From Corynebacterium silvaticum (lineage in GTDB: Bacteria; Actinomycetota; Actinomycetes; Mycobacteriales; Mycobacteriaceae): a DNA stretch of 64,000 nt. This document shows positions 19,013 through 27,353 of this stretch, piece by piece (position 1 is the first letter of the stretch; each line of letters begins with the position of its first letter). The notes beneath the pieces are model-generated. The model was not told the DNA's origin, did no database searches, and saw nothing but the letters and a program-made list of their open reading frames with translations. The position numbers and the translations under genes were made by a program. The stretch lies in NCBI RefSeq assembly GCF_004382825.2, contig NZ_SDQO02000001.1, positions 832,020 through 896,019 of the forward strand, read 5' to 3'.

Positions 19013-19592
19013 AAAGTATAAGTTCAGAGCATTTATAACAGCTTTGGACTGGTTTTATTTTCATAGCACCTGCTCAGAACATGTATCCTTTATGGCACGC
19101 CCGAAACAGTGGTTGAGGGTCTAAACCTCGAAATTACAATCCTTGGTAGCGGTCTGATTGGGATTGCACCTTGCACGGGTTGCACTGCCCGTTGATTCCG
19201 GTAGCTCCTCTGACAGAGGTGGTGAAGTTGTCCAGGGCCAAGACCTCGAAACAGGTTGGGCATCATCTCAGCCCTCGGCGAATAATCGCTGTCGCTCTTG
19301 CCGGAAGGCTGAAAAGCACGAGTTCACATTTTTGGGCAGTACAGAGCGCCTCTGGTGGTCTTCTGCAGCCGTGACCTACCCCGAGCCCCTCTCGGACCAT
19401 CCGAAACTTCGCGGGAAAAACGATGCCTCAGTAGCCGTTTTAAGCTCTTTAGTTCCTCGGATGCTGAAAACCAACCTTCAAGGCCTTACCAAAAGCTCTG
19501 AAAATCAATTTAAGCGAAATGACCTTTCTAAACCCGCTGTTCAGATGCTAGCAAAATCGACTTAAAACAGGTAGTGCAGCTCGGAATCCGCT
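19013..19592. other. left arm of island, only decayed remnants
   Basis: No intact gene. A plus-strand open frame at 19158-19565 has no family features and is probably chance. On the minus strand around 19142-19262 a cysteine-rich stretch resembles a zinc-ribbon fragment (see separate entry). Otherwise nothing is recognised. Confidence 0.5.
19142..19262 (-). pseudogene. possible zinc-ribbon protein remnant
   Basis: Minus-strand translation gives CPTCFEVLALDNF followed by NGQCNPCKVQSQ: two CxxC pairs about 25 residues apart, as in phage-type recombination endonuclease VII or HNH zinc ribbons. Stop codons lie on both sides and there is no start, so at best this is a fossil. Weak evidence. Confidence 0.25.
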
Positions 19593-21416
19593 CTAGGCGT
19601 ACTCACTCATCATCCTTGCGTAGTTAGCGAGCAGAATCTCTTGACGCTGCTTCTCCGTGGTGAGCTTCTTCGGTGTTCCCATAGCCTTATCAACCACTCG
19701 GTCCAGGACATCGTGTGCCTTGAGAAGAGCAGGGTCCATAGCCAACGGATTATAGTGGTTGGCTAGCGATCTCTTCCCCTCCGGGTGAGGTTCACAGGCT
19801 TCTAGGGCCTTCTTACCGGCCTCGATAATTTTCGTACGGGTGTCATCGTCCAGCTCGGGGACTGGAAAGGTATTCCACACCAGAGTGTTTGAGCATCGGA
19901 GACCCGACTTCAAACGGCCTCCTGCAGTCTTTTGCCACGCGATGAACATCAAGGAAGAAGCCAGCGCAAACATAAGGCTGTCTTCGTCTTCAACATGAAA
20001 CAGCAGTTCAGAATAGATTAGTTCGGGCCCATAGCGCTGCACGGTGAAATACCGGCGCGTCTCGCTCACAACCTTCGGCAGCGCTAGATACTCTGTTTCA
20101 GGTTGCCTACGCTCTCCGAACAGGCGAGGTATTTCAACCAACTTTCGAGTTGCCTCCCTACTGCTCTCCAATCTGTGGTTCCGAGTATTCTTCAGTCGAG
20201 ACTTCAGCACCGAAGAAGTTGCAAGGTCGCCTGGATTGAGATCTTCTAACCATAGACACCAGCACTTTAGCTTGTGAAGCATCTCACTAGATCCTCGGAA
20301 CGACCGGAGGTACTTAGCCGCTGTTGCATCGGACTTAACAGCGTCATATTCATCTTGTTCCACGACTAGATTCCGCCATCGTTGGCCATGCTGCCGAAGA
20401 CAGCGGGGCCAGTTCGTTAGAGAGCGGCTCGGGACGAGATACAACGAGAACCTTCGAACCATCGACTAGATAGGCATTAATTCCAGCTGTTACCTGTTGC
20501 TCTACTGGCCCACCTTTAGCATCTGGATAGTCCCAGAGTCGCTGCTTCACGAAGGTATCTCTGGTGAATCTGACAATCACACAATGGACAGCAGCTTTAC
20601 CAGGTGCTTCGGAATCTCAACTAAAAGTGCGGTGGACGAACTTGATTCGCCAGTGCTCACGGAACAACAACGGGTCAAACAACGCAGGAACAGACTGCCC
20701 CTGAGTAATCGAGTTTGTGGTTACGAAAGCAAATTCTCCGTGGCGGTTGGCTAATACATCCTTTTGCCTTAGCATGCCAGGCCGTAACGTAATCGAGCCG
20801 GTTAGCACCCTTAGCGTTACCCCAGGCATCTCCCAATTCAGCCTTTTGCCACTTGGACATGATTCGAGCACCGATAAAGGGAGGGTTACCGAAAATGTAT
20901 GTCTGTCCAGTGGTCTCGGGAAGTTCCTCTGACCAGTCTAGCTCTAGGGCGTTGGCGTACTTGATGTGAGCGGTTATCTCGATAGACAACCTGTCCAGGG
21001 CAGCTCCGATAGCCTGGGCTAACTGCTTATTCGCTTGGTGGTCAACCAAAAACATAGCCGTCTCAGCAATCTTTGCAGGCCACCAGTTCAACTCGAATCC
21101 GTAAAACTAACCGATACTGAGTTTCTGCTCCTACGACGCATCAAGCGCTATACCGGTGTTGCCTTCACGAGGTCGAATCTCAACGATTGTGTCCGTCTCA
21201 ATCTGACGAAGCTCACGGTAAGCGACAACAAGGAAGTTGCCACAACCACCTGTTAAATCGTATAGTAAAATCAATACTTACAGATGCTGAATTTTTGTTA
21301 ATTCAGGTGGGCTGCTAGTTCTACAAACCGGAATTTATAGTTAATATCTATTTCAACTTTCACCAAAAGCTTCTTTAAAGCATTTTCTATAAAAATTATA
21401 ATTACAATAAAACTCA

Positions 21417-21710
21417 TCATTTGAACAAATACACTAGCGAGTCACATCCACCACTATCGCACCAATTGACTTGCCGATAAATATCTACATGATCGCAATA
21501 GCTATAATCAATGCAGGAAAACATACACAGAGATATTTTCGCACAATATTTCTGCGAGAAATTCCATGTATCTTGGTTTTTCATAGAGCGTGATGTTCTA
21601 TAGCCGCTTACATCATGGCTTGTTTTAAATTCCGGGCATAGATACCACGTTAATAATGATGCTGCCAATATCAGTAATGTTACTATGGAAATAAAAACCC
21701 AGAATCCCAT
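21417..21710 (-). pseudogene. SdpI-family membrane protein, C-terminal fragment or frameshifted copy
   Basis: 97 codons. It opens with a membrane helix (MGFWVFISIVTLLILAASLL) and then shows GYRTSRSMKNQDTWNFSQKY, the hallmark of the SdpI/YfhL family of immunity-type membrane proteins. The usual following helices are not readable: the frame ends in KISLCMFSCIDYSYCDHVD, which looks frameshifted, so this copy is probably broken. SdpI protects Bacillus from the SdpC toxin; whether this relative has any immunity role is unknown. It follows the SRPBCC gene on the same strand. Confidence 0.6.
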
Positions 21711-21791
21711 AATTCACCTCCAGAAATTCTGACATATAATTCCCAATGAATACTATTTAGATTTTCTGAACAAAACTCACTTCATCACAAT

Positions 21792-22145
21792 TTAGCCCTT
21801 TTTTAAATCTTTAAAATACAGTTTCTGCTGTTTTCTCAAATATAAACCTATAAACGGCTTTAATATAAGTTTTTTAGAAACTATATTTTCAGTAAAATCT
21901 AAAGTTGTTTTATCCCCATGCGAATAGAATTTCCCAATCCAAGTTCCCTTAATGTTTTCGTTTTCTACCTCAAATGACCAACATTGATTTTTAACACATT
22001 CCGTAACTTTAAAATATGTCTCAATTCCACTTTTAGTAATCTCCGCAAATTTCCCCTCATCTATAATTCTTATATTCTTTAAATCACTTCTCCAGGCATA
22101 ATAATTTAATCTAGTTACCCTATTCCAAACTTTTCTATTGGACAT
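21792..22145 (-). CDS. SRPBCC-fold protein, AT-rich foreign gene
   Basis: 117 residues: VWRSD-like start (YYAWRSDLKNIRIIDEGKF), then WIGKFYSHGDKTTLDFTENI and a C-terminal helix KPFIGLYLRKQQKLYFKDLKKG. This is the START/SRPBCC layout of small Firmicutes proteins. Lys-, Asn- and Ile-rich composition differs sharply from neighbours. The N-terminus may be truncated: the family normally has another strand and helix before residue 10. It probably formed a two-gene unit with the SdpI-like gene. Ligand unknown. Confidence 0.6.
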   Translation of the reverse strand: MSNRKVWNRVTRLNYYAWRSDLKNIRIIDEGKFAEITKSGIETYFKVTECVKNQCWSFEVENENIKGTWIGKFYSHGDKTTLDFTENIVSKKLILKPFIGLYLRKQQKLYFKDLKKG

Positions 22146-22321
22146 AAAAGAGTAACTTTTGCATTAGCAATTGCCACAGCCGCCCCTCTCTCTATAAATT
22201 TATTTTTTCCTATACACTTTTGAGCAAATAATTAATTTATTGATCTAATATCATTTCATCTCATGTTTTATTTTTCTTGTAGAGGATCTTAAACCTAGTA
22301 TTCATCGATACTATCTGCCGT

Positions 22322-22337
22322 TGTCATAATTATGACA
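22322..22337. repeat. 16-bp perfect palindrome at the insertion boundary
   Basis: TGTCATAATTATGACA is its own reverse complement. It lies 6 bp inside the right edge of the AT-rich insertion. Its half-site GTCATAA/TTATGAC recurs at 49621-49640 with a 6-bp centre. It could be an operator or a recombination site. Confidence 0.6.
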
Positions 22338-23168
22338 CGAGATCCACAAGCCGGGTCATAGAACACTATCTCTGATAGTGAGTCCCGGAAGTCCTTAAGC
22401 CTACGAAGGTTGGCTGGTGTATCAGCAAGAGCGAAAAGACGCTTAGATTCTGCCCGAAGTTCGTCCAGGAACAGCGGTTCAATCGTCTTTAAAATGTTGG
22501 TCTCGCTGGTGTAGTGTTCGCCATCGGCACGACATGCTTCTTTGGACTTAACCAATTGGAACATCGAGCCGAAGACAGCCGGTGAAATACGGGACCAGTT
22601 GAAACGACAAGCCGCTAGGAGTGCTTCTCGCATCTCGTTATCGAAATACTCCGTAGGCAAAGAATCGGCAAAGATGGAGCCGTTAACGTACGGAAACTTA
22701 GCCAGCATCTCCGGCACCCTACGACGCTTGGACTCCGGGGGTATTGAGAACCTCGAACAGCGCGTTGAGCTGAGAACCTAAATTCTCGTCGTTGGTGTGA
22801 TTGAGAACGAAACGGTAAAATAAGTCCTCCTCCCACAATCCGGCATCGTCACCGAACAGCAGGAACAACAACCGGGTGAGATAGACCGAAAGACTTAGCT
22901 TCTCCCAGCACCACACCGGACCAAAACAGGTCAATGTATCCGTCGTTGCCGGATGATGCTCGCTTAGCGTCCCGTTCGTACAGATCGATTCGCTCCGGGA
23001 TAACGCCGAAGCACCGGAGCCGATCAGACCAGAACGACTGTGCAAATCTCTTCTCGGTGTGCTTTGTGTCGTCTGCACGCCACTGGTCTACCCGTTTGCG
23101 CCAGTGGTGAGCAGAATCCTCGAGGTTGCTCTTTGCAACTGCTCGGGAAACGAGAATGCTTCCATGAC

Positions 23169-23924
23169 TCATTTCCAACCATCCTGTTTAGCACTTGCGT
23201 TCAGGAAAATTCCGATTGCTGCTTGCACGTATGGAACTATGATTCCAAAATTAGCAACGTAATGACCACTACTGTCAGCATTTGAAGCGCCAACTAACTG
23301 AGTCCAACCATAAGCGTGAGATGCGGCACTCCCGGTGTTCCAAAGCCACGTTGTAGCGTCGTCCAAATTTGGGTTTACCAAACCTGCTTCTTGCTCTGTG
23401 AGGGCGTTCATTTCGTTGGCGAACTCTCGAAGCATCGTGGTTTCTGAGATTTTATTAGCGAGTCCCTGCATCCTGCGGTAATCTTCAGTAATTAAATCGA
23501 CAAATTCCACAGGCGCTTTGGCTAATTCCATTTCTCTAAACTTTGTAGAATTGTCCGCAGCCATTTTTGCGTTTCTCAGCTCAGTTAGCAGTAGCTGCCT
23601 AGCCCTGGATAATCGCAAATCATGCTTGTCTGCAATTAAAATCCAAGTTGGTCTCGCATCCCCGAGCATTGCAGTCCTCAGCAGCGACTCCAATGCTGGA
23701 ACGTACTTTATATCCTCTTTAATTAACAAAGTTCGGATGCTCACCAAGTCTCCCATAGCCTGATGTAATGAGAATTGCATACATCTATACAATGAAATAG
23801 TTTCACAAGTAGTCAGTGATTCTAGTTCATGTAAGATGCTTCCCTCAGCTGGCGAGGGAAGGAATTCACTTACATCTTTTTGAATCTCGTCAATTGCTGC
23901 CAAGTTGTGCTGTAAAACCTCCAT
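23169..23924 (-). CDS. island protein of unknown function, coupled to the MmeI-type gene
   Basis: 251 residues, predicted almost wholly helical and soluble, with no motif I recognise. Local features: an acidic N-terminus (AAIDEIQKDVSEF), a basic helix DKHDLRLSRARQLLLTELR, and a Trp-rich C-terminal part (TTWLWNTGSAASHAYGWTQL). Its stop codon overlaps the start of the MmeI-type gene (ATGA), so the two were translated together. It is intact although the enzyme is dead. It may be an accessory factor of the restriction system or merely a passenger; nothing decides this. Confidence 0.6.
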   Translation of the reverse strand: MEVLQHNLAAIDEIQKDVSEFLPSPAEGSILHELESLTTCETISLYRCMQFSLHQAMGDLVSIRTLLIKEDIKYVPALESLLRTAMLGDARPTWILIADKHDLRLSRARQLLLTELRNAKMAADNSTKFREMELAKAPVEFVDLITEDYRRMQGLANKISETTMLREFANEMNALTEQEAGLVNPNLDDATTWLWNTGSAASHAYGWTQLVGASNADSSGHYVANFGIIVPYVQAAIGIFLNASAKQDGWK

Positions 23925-23989
23925 GTCCTCTTGTGAGAGTCAACCCCAGACCTCTACCCACTAAATTCCTCCCTTGATTGCTTGTTCAA

Positions 23990-24541
23990 TCAAATATACC
24001 TAACGAGCCAGTAAGCAGGGCTAACACTAAGTACCTCAGCAACCTTCATCGTCAGATGTCCAGCATCGGGATCAGTAACAGCCTCAACCTCTTCAGTCAA
24101 AGCCCGGTAGTACACCCTGTAATCCTTCGGAGGAAACATCTCGAGAACTACAGTCGGAATCCGCTGTGCAATGTCTTCAACAGTCAGTCCCCGATTACTA
24201 CTACCGAATCTCCCATCGTGCGTTAGCAGCGATCTTACCCGCCCGAGAACGTCGCTTAGCACATTGAGTCGTCTCCTCCGTGGACTCGATAGGTCCAGGG
24301 CCTTAAGCTGATTAAGCGCCGTTGCCTGAGAGCGAATCTCCGAGATAAGCGGATTGATAGCCTCCTGCCCCATCGAGTCTTTCACGGTTAATGGGGCTTC
24401 TTTCTTAACCTTTTCCAGTAGTTGAATCTGGCCACTGGTCTTAGCGGCTCGTCCGAGAAGACGAACGTCCTCGTAATAGACCCCACAACTCAAGACCGGC
24501 CTTCCAGTCCCTTCGGTGCTTGTACTTCGTTTTTCCATCAT
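23990..24541 (-). CDS. island protein of unknown function, first gene of the restriction cluster
   Basis: 183 residues. The middle is basic (DLSSPRRRRLNVLSDVLGRVRSLL). The C-terminus HLTMKVAEVLSVSPAYWLVRYI resembles the end of an XRE-type helix-turn-helix, where VAEVLSVSPAYWL would be the recognition part, so it might be a regulator. That is a weak resemblance. It is 65 bp upstream of the 251-residue gene on the same strand. No strong ribosome site is seen before ATG 24541. Confidence 0.5.
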   Translation of the reverse strand: MMEKRSTSTEGTGRPVLSCGVYYEDVRLLGRAAKTSGQIQLLEKVKKEAPLTVKDSMGQEAINPLISEIRSQATALNQLKALDLSSPRRRRLNVLSDVLGRVRSLLTHDGRFGSSNRGLTVEDIAQRIPTVVLEMFPPKDYRVYYRALTEEVEAVTDPDAGHLTMKVAEVLSVSPAYWLVRYI

Positions 24542-24669
24542 CTTTAGTGACCCAAGAACGGAAATAGTACAGAGCCCTATGACACGCCGTCCTATAGACT
24601 GGAAACTACAGCGAACACACGAGGAAATAAATCTCCCCTGACAGCAGTTATAATCTTCTAATTATACTT

Positions 24670-24705
24670 TCAAGGGGTCGCAGGTTCAAATCCTGTCAGT
24701 CCGAC
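24670..24705 (+). repeat. 36-bp attachment-site repeat, right copy (attR-like)
   Basis: Exact copy of 18977-19012, the 3' part of tRNA-Pro from the anticodon stem to the base after the discriminator. Upstream sequence is not tRNA-like, so this is only the duplicated end and marks the right border of the island. Confidence 0.93.
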
Positions 24706-24710
24706 CAAAG

Positions 24711-24748
24711 CCCTGTTCAGAAGGTGTTTTCACACTTTCAGAGCAGGG
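24711..24748 (+). terminator. terminator, probably the original tRNA-Pro terminator
   Basis: CCCTGTTCAGAAGGTG (24711-24726) pairs with CACTTTCAGAGCAGGG (24733-24748) with two wobbles and one mismatch, followed by the T-rich TATTTTCTTTCT. It stands five bases after the right repeat, where the tRNA terminator would have been before island insertion. Confidence 0.75.
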
Positions 24749-25056
24749 TATTTTCTTTCTATTCCCTTTTCAGGGCACCTACCTGGGCAAAAACAACTAT
24801 ACAGAACAACCGTAATCCGACAACATAGCCCGGTTGTCGTCGACCTGTGGTTTTAGCCTAGATTGGCATAGTAAGGAAACTTACCTAGCGGACGGTTTCA
24901 GGCGCGTTTGAACTTTGGACACGGCAGGCTTGTTAAAGCTCCGTCAACGTTCATCGCAGAACATGAGGCGTGGACATGGGTTAACCATCAGCTGAGCAGA
25001 TAGAACAACCAACGCTGTTCTCCACTAACGGTCAGCACATTTAAGGAGCACGCACG
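24749..25056. other. intergenic stretch right of the island, nothing firm
   Basis: No gene recognised. A small inverted repeat CGACAAC...GTTGTCG lies at about 24819-24841. The last bases carry the ribosome site AAGGAG for the short ORF at 25057. Confidence 0.5.
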
Positions 25057-25179
25057 ATGCCAGAATGGATTGAGTTTTCCGTCACGCCCGGATTTTGGGA
25101 TGACCGGCATCGAATGAGGCAAACTATCGATACTCCCGATGGACGATCATCGCTACCGTGCTCGCTACGGAAACACTAA
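25057..25179 (+). pseudogene. short ORF, probably the start of a lost gene
   Basis: AAGGAG precedes ATG 25057 by 8 bases, so a real gene seems to have started here. Forty residues follow (MPEWIEFSVTPGFWDDRHRM and a Pro/Asp-containing continuation) before TAA. The sequence breaks off next to the resolvase remnant, as if a recombination event removed the rest. No family recognised. Confidence 0.35.
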
Positions 25180-25198
25180 TCACGACGATGGACCCGTA

Positions 25199-25570
25199 CT
25201 ATCCAATTGAGTCCGCCTGTTTCCAGCTCTCATCGGACACACAGCTCCTCCTCGTCAATGACGGTGATTGGCGGCATCCGCAACCTATCTGCAACGCGAC
25301 ACCGCGCTGCTGCAAATCCGGCGCAATACCAAAGGCATCGTGGACACTGCTCGCCAGCAGATCCAGCTTCGTCATAACAAGCGTGTCTCCTGCACGGCAT
25401 GCCGCAATCGCCTGCCCAAGACCGGGGCACTGGGTGTTGCGGCCAGAGCCTCCATGATCAAAATAGATTCGCCCCGCCTCCACGCCATAGGTAGCAAGCT
25501 GTTCTCGTTGAACCTGTAGATCTTGCTTCTCCGTGGACGCATGCGCATATCCGATAAGCATGACATTCAC
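25199..25570 (-). pseudogene. serine resolvase/invertase remnant (N-terminal catalytic domain)
   Basis: The start IGYAHASTEKQDLQVQRE is the resolvase catalytic segment: the usual YARVSTxxQ has the catalytic Ser (here in HASTEKQ) but V is A. GAGRIYFDHGGSG and GDTLVMTKLDLLASS match the continuation (TKLDRLARS in active enzymes, with the second Arg replaced by Leu here and the third position changed). After GVALQIG the frame leaves the family and ends. The DNA-binding domain is missing. It is a fossil of a transposon or integrative element. Confidence 0.78.
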
Positions 25571-25595
25571 CCTTACTTCTTCGCGGTGCGACTAA

Positions 25596-25922
25596 CTAAA
25601 CGGACGCAAGTTTTTGGTTAACCAATGCGTTCAGCGAAATTCCCTCTGCCTTGGCAGCAATAGCCAACCGCCGATGCAGCGACGGAGACGTGCGCACATT
25701 GAACTTCCCCGAGTAACGACGACTACCCAATGGCATAGGAACCACCTCACCGGAGGCTTCCATATCTTCGACAACCTCAGCGACAAGATCAAGCAAACCG
25801 CGCTCGGCCTGTTGCCGGTCTGCATCCAACCACGACAATGATGGGAACTCAGCCACGGTTGCCACGTACTCTTGGTCTTCTTCCGACCAGGAGACTTGAT
25901 AGGTGTACTTGTTAATGTCCAT
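25596..25922 (-). CDS. hicB: HicB-family antitoxin
   Basis: 108 residues. The N-terminal HicB fold reads YTYQVSWSEEDQEYVATVAEFP. The C-terminal part KFNVRTSPSLHRRLAIAAKA with SLNALVNQKL is a ribbon-helix-helix DNA-binding domain. HicB neutralises HicA and represses the operon. It is intact and lies 5 bp after the frameshifted hicA, on the same strand, in the normal toxin-antitoxin order. Confidence 0.88.
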   Translation of the reverse strand: MDINKYTYQVSWSEEDQEYVATVAEFPSLSWLDADRQQAERGLLDLVAEVVEDMEASGEVVPMPLGSRRYSGKFNVRTSPSLHRRLAIAAKAEGISLNALVNQKLASV

Positions 25923-25927
25923 GCCGG

Positions 25928-26159
25928 CTACTCCGTTTCCTTCTTGTGTGCGCCTAGTTTTTCAATCGCTTCGAGAACTTGATTGACCTGATACGGCTTG
26001 GCGTTGCCATTCGCGTTTTTGAATATTGTCACGAGGATCGCCCAGCCACGGGGTCTTGTAGGTACGATGCGACGTCTTCTTTGACTTGCGGCTTTCAAAG
26101 TAGTGATCGCAGACTCTTTCCAAATCGGCAAACCTCACGTTCTTCGGTGCCCACTTCAT
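25928..26159 (-). pseudogene. hicA: HicA-family toxin, frameshifted by one extra A
   Basis: Frame 1 from ATG 26159 reads MKWAPKNVRFADLERVCDHY then KKTSHRTYKTPW, with the HicA catalytic-type histidine in SHR. The frame changes at a run of five A at about 26020-26024. In the next frame GNAKPYQVNQVLEAIEKLG completes the dsRBD-like fold to the stop at 25928. Removing one A rejoins the two. HicA is an mRNA interferase; the frameshifted product should be inactive, which would leave HicB without a partner. Confidence 0.8.
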
Positions 26160-26169
26160 TGACCGCACG

Positions 26170-26995
26170 ATGTCGCCAATACTTTTCCCACATCAAAGTA
26201 GTACCATATGCAGTACTACTGAAAATTTTGACCACACCAGCTTGATAACGCCCGGCAAAGGTGGCCGGTTAAGGGTCCCATAGTGGCCATGTTTTACGCC
26301 GAGACAAACGCCGGCTTAGCTAATAATGGGAGTTCGGGGCTTTTCTCACGATGATACAAACCGATGTTTAACGGTCGCCAATTGTCCCCGTCTAGATGCA
26401 TGGGTTATTAATGGTGGACACCACCGTGCCCCCGAAGGCAACCCCATATAAAACACTCCTTTACAAAAAACGGGAGCAGCATGGCGGTATATATATACCA
26501 GTTACTTTAAATCTTAGTTTTTTAACGTAACTCCAATTACATAACCCCTACTACAGCGGACGCACGGTATGAACCGTTCAGACAAAACCTGGAACGATTT
26601 TGTCTGAATATGCGGTACGGTAGATCCGACTCTTCATGTGGTAGTTCCCGTAGGAATGATGGAGGCAGCAAGTGCCACTCGAGTATTTTGCGGTAGTTCT
26701 CCTTGTGCCAGATCAAGAAACTTCTCTTGCTTATTGACGTTTACCGGAAAACAGCAACCAGAATATTAGCACCTCCAAAGGAATACAGAACACAGAAAGC
26801 GTCTCTGGAATTTCTCAGTACCTCGCCAACAAAATCTGCCGTGAATACGGCGCCCGACCTCGTGTGGGGAATCAAAAAAGCCAAGAAAGACCAGGAGGAG
26901 CTGCCTCTGACGGCCTAAAAACAGCAAAAAATAGGCTCCTACACCAATAGGAACCTAATTTTCTCTCCTCAAAAAGAATCGCGCATTGCACGCCA
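26170..26995. other. 826-bp accessory stretch without a recognised gene
   Basis: An open frame at 26703-26918 (71 codons) has no family features; the adjacent frame reads ISQYLANKICREYGARP, which may be a decayed coding region. A perfect 11-bp stem-loop is at 26577-26608. The rest looks like remnants of lost mobile DNA, and I cannot name a source. Confidence 0.5.
26577..26608. terminator. perfect 11-bp stem-loop
   Basis: TTCAGACAAAA (26577-26587) and TTTTGTCTGAA (26598-26608) pair over 11 bp around CCTGGAACGA. It could be a terminator, an operator, or the end of a vanished insertion sequence. Confidence 0.45.
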
Positions 26996-27326
26996 CTAAG
27001 AAGGTGGACCAGAGAAGAAGAATCCGAATGCGATAGTGATAATAATCGCCGGCGCTAGCACCGATAGCAATGCGGCGATATACAAGTCATACTTCTTTGT
27101 TTTATATGCAAGATAGCAGTTAAACACAAATAGAAGCTAGAGTTATACAGGTAATAACCACTGTGGGCCACCACAACTGCTTGCCAATAATCCAAAATAG
27201 ATAACTAACAATAAAGGCAGCAACCATTGCACCCCACCCTAATAAACGGGGGGATTTCATTTGTGCCAAATCGCGATTCACCGACTTATTTAGCCCCATT
27301 TTCATGTCCTTCGTCAGAGACGACAC
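26996..27326 (-). pseudogene. small multi-helix membrane protein, frameshifted
   Basis: First frame: two hydrophobic helices (LLGWGAMVAAFIVSYLFWII and WWPTVVITCITLASICV), stop at 27120-27122. One base added at the GTGTTTAAC sequence would continue NCYLAYKTKKYDLYIAALLS then APAIIITIAFGFFFSGPPS to TAG at 26996. The joined protein has about 110 residues and three to four helices. ATG 27305 (MKMGLN), with GAAGGA just upstream, is the likelier start. Family not recognised. Confidence 0.55.
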
Positions 27327-27353
27327 TGTTAAAAACCAGAATATCGGCTTTCA

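Larger units (their letters stand above)
21250..22343. mobile_element. AT-rich foreign insertion of about 1.1 kb inside the MmeI-type gene
   Basis: Splits the methyltransferase motif DPACG-CGNF. CCAC is found on both sides (21246-21249 and 22344-22347), a possible 4-bp target duplication. The segment is much richer in A and T than the flanks and encodes two minus-strand proteins of Firmicutes-like character. No transposase or terminal inverted repeat is visible, but a 16-bp perfect palindrome lies at the right end. The mechanism of insertion is unknown. Confidence 0.72.
19593..23172 (-). pseudogene. MmeI-type (type IIL) restriction-modification enzyme, heavily decayed
   Basis: Fragments in order along the minus strand: N-terminal nuclease region with HTEKRFAQSFWSDRLRCFG and YIDLFWSGVVLGEAKS (23172 to about 22900); helical spacer VYLTRLLFLLFGDDAGLWEED; methyltransferase motif I DPACG at about 22345; after a foreign insertion, CGNFLVVAYRELRQIE, then motif IV NPPF (FGNPPFIGARIMSKWQ), AFVTTNSITQGQSVP, and target-recognition plus C-terminal region to LLANYARMMSEYA at 19593. 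Damage: an apparent internal deletion after GEAKS, frameshifts near 22720, 20890 and 20400, two in-frame stops near 21110-21130, and a 1.1-kb insertion. The intact enzyme would both methylate and cut DNA. ATG 23172 overlaps the stop of the upstream gene in ATGA. Confidence 0.88.

Noticed and set aside
19158..19565. 135-codon plus-strand frame in the island left arm
   Set aside because: No ribosome site, no family features, low-complexity Ser/Lys composition; the opposite strand shows a better remnant.
21246..22347. A typical insertion sequence inside the MmeI-type gene
   Set aside because: No transposase and no terminal inverted repeats; the two encoded proteins are SRPBCC and SdpI-like.
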